Shown here piece by piece: positions 1-5,050 of a stretch of 5,758 nucleotides of DNA. Source of the stretch: Methanomicrobiales archaeon (GTDB lineage Archaea > Halobacteriota > Methanomicrobia > Methanomicrobiales > Methanospirillaceae); assembly GCA_012520015.1 (NCBI GenBank), contig JAAYPD010000188.1, forward strand, positions 1 to 5,758. Direction: 5' to 3'. A program made the position numbers and the translations under genes. Position 1 is the stretch's first letter. Every line of letters begins with the position of its first letter. The notes under the pieces are model-generated. The model was not told the DNA's origin, made no database searches, and was given only the letters and a program-made list of their open reading frames with translations.

Positions 1-108
1 ATAACTCCGGAGGAGACACCTACACCCGAACCGACACAAAGCCCGGGTTTCACCGGCACAATAGCTGGCGCACTTGCAATTATGATTATTTGCAGGAAAA
101 AAAGATAA
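1..108 (+). CDS. C-terminal end of a PGF-CTERM cell-surface protein (5' truncated)
   Basis: The first base opens a reading frame that runs 35 codons to TAA at 106-108; the start lies outside the window. The visible tail has three parts: a Thr/Pro/Glu linker (TPEETPTPEPTQS), the tripeptide Pro-Gly-Phe, then a short hydrophobic stretch (TGTIAGALAIMIIC) ending in basic RKKR. This is the layout of the archaeal PGF-CTERM sorting signal. In characterised archaea that signal is recognised by archaeosortase A, which removes the tail so the protein can be lipid-anchored at the cell surface. The body of the protein, and so its function, cannot be seen. An S-layer-like or adhesin-like surface protein is an inference. 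The stop lies 2 bases from the stop of the convergent lipoprotein gene, leaving no room for a separate terminator. Confidence 0.8.
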   Translation: MTPEETPTPEPTQSPGFTGTIAGALAIMIICRKKR

Positions 109-110
109 TT

Positions 111-968
111 TCAGCCCCTTGGGCCGAACACTTTCTCACTTATTTTGTACTGTTCACCATTCTTGTAAAGGACTACTACCTGCACCTTGTCATTACCAGC
201 AGTTCCCTGGATCTCGGCAATACTTCCGATATTGTTTGCAAGTTCCTTTGTTACCCCTGTTCCATCAGAGAGCATGGCATGCACCAGAACTGATTTAACA
301 AGGGACTGGCCATTACCTCCCCGGAACGTTGCCGTGATTACCCTGTACACCGGATCCTTGTCAACATCAACCATGACTGCGAGATTTTTTGGAGGCTGTG
401 TTACAGGACCGTCAAACATTAAGTCTCCGGAGGTTTCAGGCGCACTTGCAACTGTGGGAGTTGCAGTAATAACGCCCGCCCTTGTCTGTCCCACTTTCTG
501 GTCAAGGATAAGATATGAGGCACCATTCTTGTAATAGACAGCCACCTGGACACGATCAGCAGCCTTTGAACCCTGGAACTCTATCTCTGCTCCACGGCCT
601 GGTGGAAGCTGCTGGCTGGTTACGGTTCCATCCGCTGTAGTTACCCTGACGTCAATGGACTGGAGAAGCTGCTGCCCTTTTCCACCATCAAAGACCACGG
701 TAACGATATTGTATACCGGATCTTTCCTGGCTGATACTGATACATCCAGTTCGGCCGGAGGTTCTGTAACCGGTTCGTCAAATATGGAATATTCTACTTC
801 AGGTATTATGGTCTCTTCCTGTACAGGGGTTGGCTGTGCGGTTGTGGGCCCAGGGGTGGGTGGTGGCGGTACAGGCTTTTGTTCATCGGGAGTGTCCGTG
901 CACCCTGCAAGGAACAGACATCCTGCCAGAACAAGGATCATGAGGAGATAACTCTTCTTTCTGATCAT
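111..968 (-). CDS. Secreted lipoprotein with two tandem copies of a ~98-residue domain
   Basis: 285 residues. The N-terminus (MIRKKSYLLM...) is a lipoprotein signal peptide: basic n-region, hydrophobic core, and lipobox L20-A-G-C23. An earlier L14-A-G-C17 is a second possible lipobox. Residues 24-60 are a Pro/Thr/Glu-rich linker of the kind that holds archaeal lipoproteins away from the membrane. Residues 63-160 and 185-282 are an internal duplication that aligns without gaps at an offset of 122 residues, with about 44 of 98 positions identical by hand count. Shared landmarks are FD-PVT-PP, KDPVY, GG-GQ, DGT, QG, VQV-V and YKNG. The copies are joined by a Thr/Ala/Pro linker (161-184). I do not recognise the domain; its alternating hydrophobic pattern suggests a beta-sandwich. 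It is probably anchored outside the cell membrane, with unknown ligand. ATG at 968 is chosen because the signal peptide starts there; upstream GGCGG is at best a weak ribosome site. Confidence 0.85.
   Translation of the reverse strand: MIRKKSYLLMILVLAGCLFLAGCTDTPDEQKPVPPPPTPGPTTAQPTPVQEETIIPEVEYSIFDEPVTEPPAELDVSVSARKDPVYNIVTVVFDGGKGQQLLQSIDVRVTTADGTVTSQQLPPGRGAEIEFQGSKAADRVQVAVYYKNGASYLILDQKVGQTRAGVITATPTVASAPETSGDLMFDGPVTQPPKNLAVMVDVDKDPVYRVITATFRGGNGQSLVKSVLVHAMLSDGTGVTKELANNIGSIAEIQGTAGNDKVQVVVLYKNGEQYKISEKVFGPRG
123..416 (-). repeat. Second copy of the duplicated lipoprotein domain
   Basis: Encodes residues 185-282, homologous to residues 63-160. The KDPVY, GG-GQ, DGT, VQV and YKNG landmarks are all in register. 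Divergence at the protein level (a little under half identical) shows that the duplication is not recent, so this is a domain repeat rather than an assembly duplicate. Confidence 0.8.
489..782 (-). repeat. First copy of the duplicated lipoprotein domain
   Basis: Encodes residues 63-160 of the lipoprotein. It pairs with 123-416 at a fixed offset of 366 bases (122 codons) with no gaps. DNA similarity survives in places: the 14-base string CACCATTCTTGTAA occurs at 521-534 here and at 155-168 in the other copy. ACCGGATC also recurs at matching places in both copies (near 350 and 715). Confidence 0.8.
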
Positions 969-1072
969 AGTATAAGAGATCCGCCTGCAGAAATGAAAGT
1001 GTTATCCTGATAGGAGGGGCGGCCGGTAAGTTTGACTTATCTTCAGAACAGACCTTTAGACAGGCTAATAAC
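969..1072. promoter_or_regulatory. Divergent intergenic region between lipoprotein and AhpD-like genes
   Basis: 104 bases lie between two divergent starts, so both promoters should be here or just inside the genes. On the plus strand TATAAGAG (971-978) is TATA-like, which would put transcription start near 1000. On the minus strand GATAAGTCAAA (complement of 1031-1041) is a weaker AT-rich candidate. A strong Shine-Dalgarno-like GGAGG sits at 1013-1017, but 56 bases before the ATG at 1073, so it does not serve that start directly. None of these is a convincing match on its own. Confidence 0.3.
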
Positions 1073-1558
1073 ATGGGCAAACCAAAAAATGGATTTGAGA
1101 ATATTATCAGGGAAGTTCTTAAGAACGGAGCTGAAGAGACTGCACAGAGCTGGGTTGAAGCCATACGCAAAGATTACGGGCGGGCCCCGCTCATCTTCGA
1201 ACGGATGGCAGAAAAACCTGAAATCCTCATCTCCCATCTCATGTACAAAAATTCCGTTCTTAAGAGCGGATCACTTGAACCAAAGGTTGTTGAGCTGATA
1301 AGCCTTGCAGTTTCTGCAGCTCTTCGGTGTAATCACTGCACCGACTACCATGTCCAGGCTGCCCTGCGCAAAGGTGCGAGTCCTGAACAGATTCTTGAAG
1401 CGATCATGGTCGCAGGACTTACCTCCCAGTCTACGGTTCTTGCTGATGCATACAGGACCTACTCAGACACGATGGAAGAGTGTATCAGCTGTGGCATGAA
1501 GATCCCAGAGCCGCCTGTCTCTACAAAAGACCCCGGTTCTTCTTCGACGGCGCCATGA
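1073..1558 (+). CDS. AhpD-like / carboxymuconolactone decarboxylase family protein
   Basis: 161 residues, a single all-helical CMD/AhpD-type domain. The signature is complete: Glu74, then C86-N-H88-C89 and His93. The Glu-to-first-Cys distance of 12 and the E/C/H/C/H set match the proton-relay and dithiol active site of AhpD alkylhydroperoxidases as I recall it. This supports a cytoplasmic thiol-dependent peroxidase or disulfide reductase rather than a true decarboxylase. The helix after the motif (VQAALRKGASPEQILEA) is typical of the family. A short C-terminal extension carries a second pair, C137-I-S-C140-G-M, followed by a Pro/Ser/Thr tail. ATG at 1073 is the only plausible start; no in-frame ATG, GTG or TTG occurs just upstream and no good ribosome site precedes it. 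The last 38 bases overlap the end of the opposite-strand radical SAM gene. The real substrate is unknown. Confidence 0.85.
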   Translation: MGKPKNGFENIIREVLKNGAEETAQSWVEAIRKDYGRAPLIFERMAEKPEILISHLMYKNSVLKSGSLEPKVVELISLAVSAALRCNHCTDYHVQAALRKGASPEQILEAIMVAGLTSQSTVLADAYRTYSDTMEECISCGMKIPEPPVSTKDPGSSSTAP

Positions 1559-3356
1559 TCTCCCCGCTTTTCCTGGCAGGAATCAAACAACCTGCTTTAT
1601 TCCCAACCAGGTCCTTTCTCCCTGCAATAGTCAGACCTTCCAGTACAAGCTGGTAATTTGTCGGATCTTTCCAGTGAAGTATTGCACGCTGAATTTTTTT
1701 CTCCCTGCCCCTTGGGATATGCACAGGTTTTCCTGTCCGGTGGTCAAGGCCTGTTGCATACATGGTGGTCGAAGCGGTCAGTGGGGTGGGGGTAAAGTCC
1801 TGAACCTGCCTTGTGTACATACCAGTGTCCCGGAGATATTCTGCAAGTGAGATCATGTCCCTGATGGTGCAGCCAGGATGACCTGACATCAGGTAGGGGA
1901 CCAGGTACTGTCTTGGCTTTTTTCCCTCCTGGCTCTTCTCAAAAGCTTTTCTGAACCGTTCAAAGTGGCTGATATCCGGCTTGTTCATGGCCCTTGTAAC
2001 GGCCTTTGTGATATGTTCGGGCGCAACCTTCATCTGGCCGGAAATATGCCTCAGGATTTGCTTTAAACAGCCCTCGTCAGGAGGTATCAGGTCGTACCTG
2101 AGTCCTGAACCGATGTATACATGTTTTATTCCGTCAATCTGTTCTGCTTTATCAAGCAGGCTTAGGTATTCATGAATACCCGACCTTAATCGCGGGCAGC
2201 TTGTGCATTCCCTGTCTGTACAGGCTCCTCTTTTCTCCCATTCAGGGCACATATCCATGTACATGTTTGCACTTGGCCCGCCGACATCGCTGACTATGCC
2301 TGCAAACCCGGGCATTTTACGAAATGATGCAATCTCAGAGAGAATGGACTCCGGACTCCTGCTCTGGATGACAGATCCCTGGTGCATGGAGATGGCACAA
2401 AAACTACAGTTTCCATAACATCCGCGGTGTGAGATAACAGAGAATCGGACCGGGATTAATGCCGGAATCTCTTCCTTGTATGATGGATGTTCTGCCCGCT
2501 GGTACGGAAGACCATATACCCGGTCCATCTCACTTGTTTTAAGGGGAAACGATGGAGGGTTTTGCACTATCACCGTTTTTGGGTGGTGCTGAAGGAGAGT
2601 TTTGCCGGTGAACGGATTCTGATTTTTTGCAATCATCGAATGTGCAAGGCAAAACTCATGCGGACTCTCCTTCACGTCCGAATATCCGGGGAGGGTGCAT
2701 AGGTCTGGAATGTCCAGGTTCTTTACTTCTTTTGGAGGGATCTTCCAGACTGTCCCAGGGATATCATGCATATTTTTAGGCTCCATCCCTGCCCTGGCAT
2801 TTTTTGCGATGGTGCAAAGGGCAGTCTCTCCCATCCCATATACAATGAGGTCAGCAGGTGCATCGGCAAGTATTGACTGCCTTATTGTATCAGACCAGTA
2901 GTCATAATGGGCAAACCTTCTGAGAGAGGCCTCAATTCCTCCGATTATGATTGGAACACCTGGAAACAGGCTGTGGACAAGATCAGTATACACAAGAACC
3001 GCCCGGTCCGGTCTTTTTGGTACGCCTCCAGGAGAGTAGGCATCATCTGACCGCTTCTTTCGTGCGGCAGTATAATTGCTCACCATGGAGTCCACGCTCC
3101 CACCTGATATGGCAAAAAACAGCTCTGGCTTTCCAAGGGTGCAGAATGAACCAGGGTCCTTGTGATCAGGCTGCGGGATTATTGCAACGGTAAAACCGGC
3201 ATCCCACAGCACCCTGCCAAGAAGTGCCGGTGCAAATGACGGGTGGTCAACATAGGCGTCACCTGAAATTATTATGATATCTGGCTGCCTGATTCCAAGT
3301 TCCTCAAGTTCCTCCCTTGTCACCGGCAAAAACCGGGGCTGACCTGGATGTGTCAT
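1521..3356 (-). CDS. YgiQ family radical SAM protein
   Basis: 611 residues. The opening (FLPVTREELEELG, then IIIISGDAYVDHPSF at 27-41) is characteristic of the YgiQ/UPF0313 family. Residues ~27-180 look like a Rossmann-type N-terminal domain with GGIEASLRR at 139-147. The radical SAM core follows, with its [4Fe-4S]/SAM motif C313-x3-C317-x2-C320 after SHRG. A second cysteine group, C370, C379, C384 and C387, lies inside the core, and a conserved-looking GQMKVAPEH sits at 440-448. The C-terminal ~120 residues include QDFTPTPLTASTTMYATG, also family-like. The family presumably cleaves SAM to start a radical reaction, but its substrate is, to my knowledge, not established. The start ATG overlaps the stop of the SelB-like gene by ATGA (3353-3356), arguing for translational coupling and cotranscription. 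The 3' end overlaps the convergent AhpD-like gene by 38 bases. Confidence 0.92.
   Translation of the reverse strand: MTHPGQPRFLPVTREELEELGIRQPDIIIISGDAYVDHPSFAPALLGRVLWDAGFTVAIIPQPDHKDPGSFCTLGKPELFFAISGGSVDSMVSNYTAARKKRSDDAYSPGGVPKRPDRAVLVYTDLVHSLFPGVPIIIGGIEASLRRFAHYDYWSDTIRQSILADAPADLIVYGMGETALCTIAKNARAGMEPKNMHDIPGTVWKIPPKEVKNLDIPDLCTLPGYSDVKESPHEFCLAHSMIAKNQNPFTGKTLLQHHPKTVIVQNPPSFPLKTSEMDRVYGLPYQRAEHPSYKEEIPALIPVRFSVISHRGCYGNCSFCAISMHQGSVIQSRSPESILSEIASFRKMPGFAGIVSDVGGPSANMYMDMCPEWEKRGACTDRECTSCPRLRSGIHEYLSLLDKAEQIDGIKHVYIGSGLRYDLIPPDEGCLKQILRHISGQMKVAPEHITKAVTRAMNKPDISHFERFRKAFEKSQEGKKPRQYLVPYLMSGHPGCTIRDMISLAEYLRDTGMYTRQVQDFTPTPLTASTTMYATGLDHRTGKPVHIPRGREKKIQRAILHWKDPTNYQLVLEGLTIAGRKDLVGNKAGCLIPARKSGEIMAPSKKNRGLL
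3353..3356 (-). promoter_or_regulatory. ATGA stop-start overlap coupling the SelB-like and ygiQ-like genes
   Basis: Read on the minus strand, the four bases ATGA hold the ATG of the radical SAM gene and the TGA of the upstream SelB-like gene. Only a minimal AGG precedes the ATG, so ribosomes finishing the first gene probably restart on the second. This also supports the chosen start. Confidence 0.8.
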
Positions 3357-4324
3357 CCTGCAGAGGCTATCCTTATGGTTCCGACAATCCTGAGTTTCTC
3401 GCTCTCAAGGTAATGGAGGATGATGACCGATCCAGGCAGGTAGATCAACTCACGTTCAAACTCAAGGGTGATCACCGGTCTTCGAAAATCACCGTCATCA
3501 CTGACACTTGTGACCCTGCAGGGTAGGAACTGCATCCAGTGGCCGGCATAAAGGATCATCTGTTCTTTCAGCGGCTGTGGCCAGTAAGGGATAAGTTCTG
3601 CAGCCCCGTTTATCTTAAGTGATGAGATTATCCGTGGATCTGATGAGAGGACAAATCCACGATCAAGATCATCAGCCTCTATACCTTTTAAGGCCAGACC
3701 TACCTTGTCACCTGCAGATGCCTCGGCTGAATCATCGTCATGCATCTGGATGGAACGAACCTGGGCCATTTTTCCAACAGGATGAACGGTTAACTGATCA
3801 TGGCGCCGGATTGTTCCTTCCATGACAGAACCGAGAATGACAGTTCCAATTCCTTTTACATTAAAGTGATGATCGATCGGGACGCTGCCATGTTCTGTTG
3901 TCCGCGCTGTCTTCTTCTCTCCGGCAAGTTTCCAAAGCCACTCCCTGAGAACTACAGGATCATCCGGCAGCTCAGAATAATGCTGCAGAACCGTGCCTTT
4001 TATGAGAGGTGCAATCTGACCTTTGTCGATATAATTCCTTAGGATGAATGCTCCTTCCTTAATTTCTGCGGCATTCAGCATCAGTATAGTCTCCCCAAGT
4101 TTTGCGCTGATTGAGTCAATAACCAGGACTGCAAGGTCTGCCAGAGATACAGAAAAAAACAGGGATGACAGTTTTTCAGGGTACCTGCAAGGTTCAATAA
4201 CCGTGAGGGTTACATCTCCTTTCTTCATGTTATAGAAGGTTATATCGGTAGAAGTGCCTTTTTTGCCCAGTTCTTTAGCAAGATCTTCAGGACCCAGGAA
4301 GGCGATATTAAGATTTGACATCAT
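3353..4324 (-). CDS. SelB-like (EF-Tu family) protein with degenerate GTPase domain
   Basis: 323 residues. Residues ~1-140 keep the outline of a translational GTPase domain: strand NLNIAFLG, a switch-I-like KKGTSTDITF (21-30), and strand DLAVLVID (63-70). The nucleotide motifs are lost. The P-loop GxxxxGK[ST] and its helix are shortened to about ten residues. DxPGH is replaced by E44-P-C-R-Y48, and NKxD by N97-Y-I-D100. Residues ~145-232 form a clear EF-Tu domain 2 barrel (GIGTVILGSVMEGTI, AGDKVGLALKGI, DRGFVLSS). Residues ~233-323 fit domain 3. No SelB domain 4 for binding the SECIS RNA is present. This matches the archaeal SelB-like family known from selenocysteine-free methanogens and other archaea, whose role is unknown. 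It could bind a tRNA or the ribosome without GTP hydrolysis (inference). Translation starts at one of two tandem ATGs (4324 or 4321), with no visible ribosome site. It is the first gene of an operon with the radical SAM gene. Confidence 0.85.
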   Translation of the reverse strand: MMSNLNIAFLGPEDLAKELGKKGTSTDITFYNMKKGDVTLTVIEPCRYPEKLSSLFFSVSLADLAVLVIDSISAKLGETILMLNAAEIKEGAFILRNYIDKGQIAPLIKGTVLQHYSELPDDPVVLREWLWKLAGEKKTARTTEHGSVPIDHHFNVKGIGTVILGSVMEGTIRRHDQLTVHPVGKMAQVRSIQMHDDDSAEASAGDKVGLALKGIEADDLDRGFVLSSDPRIISSLKINGAAELIPYWPQPLKEQMILYAGHWMQFLPCRVTSVSDDGDFRRPVITLEFERELIYLPGSVIILHYLESEKLRIVGTIRIASAG

Positions 4325-4408
4325 TATCTAAGCGTTGTCTGTGAATTTGATAGTTTCAGCCGATGGATTCAATATGGTTAATACTCTTCTGATAACAGTG
4401 ATAATGGT
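4325..4408. promoter_or_regulatory. Divergent promoter region between SelB-like operon and DJ-1-like gene
   Basis: 84 AT-rich bases separate two divergent starts and must hold, or lie next to, both promoters. TTCAATATGGTTAATAC (4368-4384) is the most AT-rich stretch. Its AATATG/CATATT core reads TATA-like on both strands and lies 33 bases from the plus-strand ATG and about 47 from the minus-strand ATG. It is not a strong consensus box in either direction. Confidence 0.3.
4398..4402 (+). promoter_or_regulatory. Ribosome binding site of the DJ-1-like gene
   Basis: GTGAT matches the 3' half of the archaeal Shine-Dalgarno sequence GGAGGTGAT and stands 6 bases before the ATG at 4409. It favours this start over the ATG at 4404, which meets a stop after two codons. 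Confidence 0.5.
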
Positions 4409-4975
4409 ATGAAGGTACTCATCGCGATTCCTCCTGAAAAGTTCAGAGATGAGGAACTCCTGATACCGATTAAAAAATTTCAGGAGGCCGGGGTGACATA
4501 TGAACTTGCATCGTCACATGTCGGGGTGGTCATGGGCGTCCTTGGCAAAAAAGCCAAAGTAAATCGCACCTTCGAAGATGTCCTGCTATCCGGGACGGAC
4601 GATTACTATGCCCTTATGATTGTTGGCGGGCCAGGAACACAGGTGCATCTATGGAATAACCGGCACCTCATCGAATTAATTACTATCTTTAATACGAAAC
4701 AGAAGGTTGTTGCCGGCATTGGCAATGCCCCGATTGTTATTGCAAAATCAGGTATTCTGAAAAAGAAGGTGGCAACAGTGGCACCAGGTCCTACCATCCG
4801 CGAGATGATGAAGGAGGATGCAATCATTCAGAATAAGCCGGTCGTCTTTAAAGACAGGATTGTAACCGCCCAGGGACATGAAGCAGCAGAGGAGTTCGCT
4901 TCAGTAATAATAAAGTATGAAAAGGAAGATCCGGAGTTTGTACCAACAAGCGGTAAAGCCGGATTTGCCTTTTAA
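4409..4975 (+). CDS. DJ-1/PfpI family protein lacking the catalytic cysteine
   Basis: 188 residues, one flavodoxin-like DJ-1/PfpI domain. Family features in order: MKVLIAIPPEKFRDEEL, where Glu15 or Glu16 sits at the place of the conserved active-site glutamate; YELASS (31-36); ALMIVGGPG (68-76); and the nucleophile-elbow strand VVAGIGNAP (100-108). In active members the elbow reads A-[IV]-C-H-G-P. Here the cysteine is Gly105, the next residue is Asn106 and the next Ala107, so the Cys/His pair used by peptidase, deglycase or glyoxalase-type members is gone. The downstream KSGILKKKVAT (113-123) and the end (VTAQGHEAAEEFASVII) still fit the fold. The protein is cytoplasmic and probably a dimer, as is common in the family. 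A binding, chaperone or regulatory role is more likely than enzymatic activity (inference). It is transcribed away from the SelB-like operon and ends in a T-rich stretch. Confidence 0.85.
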   Translation: MKVLIAIPPEKFRDEELLIPIKKFQEAGVTYELASSHVGVVMGVLGKKAKVNRTFEDVLLSGTDDYYALMIVGGPGTQVHLWNNRHLIELITIFNTKQKVVAGIGNAPIVIAKSGILKKKVATVAPGPTIREMMKEDAIIQNKPVVFKDRIVTAQGHEAAEEFASVIIKYEKEDPEFVPTSGKAGFAF

Positions 4976-4984
4976 TTTTTATAT
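4971..4984 (+). terminator. T-rich terminator of the DJ-1-like gene, overlapping a TATA-like box
   Basis: The stop TAA at 4973-4975 is embedded in TTTAATTTTTATAT. Archaeal intrinsic termination needs mainly a U-rich tract, and this is the only one after the gene. No stem-loop is obvious upstream. TTTTATATG (4977-4985) also resembles an archaeal TATA box for the next gene, so the two functions may be superimposed. Confidence 0.4.
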
Positions 4985-5005
4985 GATCTCCAGATATGAT
5001 CTTCA
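4977..5005 (+). promoter_or_regulatory. Putative TATA box and operator-like repeats before the PEGA gene
   Basis: TTTTATATG (4977-4985) is the best TATA-like element in the window and would place transcription start near 5005-5010, giving a leader of about 40 bases. Just after it, ATATGATCT occurs twice (4981-4989 and 4994-5002). The segment also reads as two interlocking inverted repeats, ATCT-CC-AGAT (4986-4995) and AGAT-ATG-ATCT (4992-5002). A site between TATA box and transcription start is where many archaeal repressors bind. This is an inference from position and symmetry only. Confidence 0.35.
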
Positions 5006-5050
5006 TAACGGCATATTCATGGTTTTTGCCACGAAATATTCCATCAGTTC

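Noticed and set aside
187..534. 115-codon plus-strand frame
   Set aside because: It is antisense to the lipoprotein repeats. The internal repeat homology is in the minus-strand frame, so this is a shadow.
123..782. Possible assembly duplication or mobile repeat
   Set aside because: The two copies differ at more than half of their residues and sit inside one intact reading frame, so this is an old domain duplication.
1032..1298. 88-codon plus-strand frame from TTG at 1032, 14 bases after the GGAGG at 1013-1017
   Set aside because: It overlaps the AhpD-like gene out of frame and encodes no recognisable protein; the tempting ribosome site appears to be coincidental.
3353..4324. A true selenocysteine elongation factor SelB
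   Set aside because: The GTP-binding motifs and the C-terminal SECIS-binding domain are missing, and no Sec-type internal TGA is apparent in the window's genes.
4409..4975. Active PfpI-type peptidase or deglycase
   Set aside because: The nucleophilic Cys and neighbouring His are replaced by Gly105 and Asn106.
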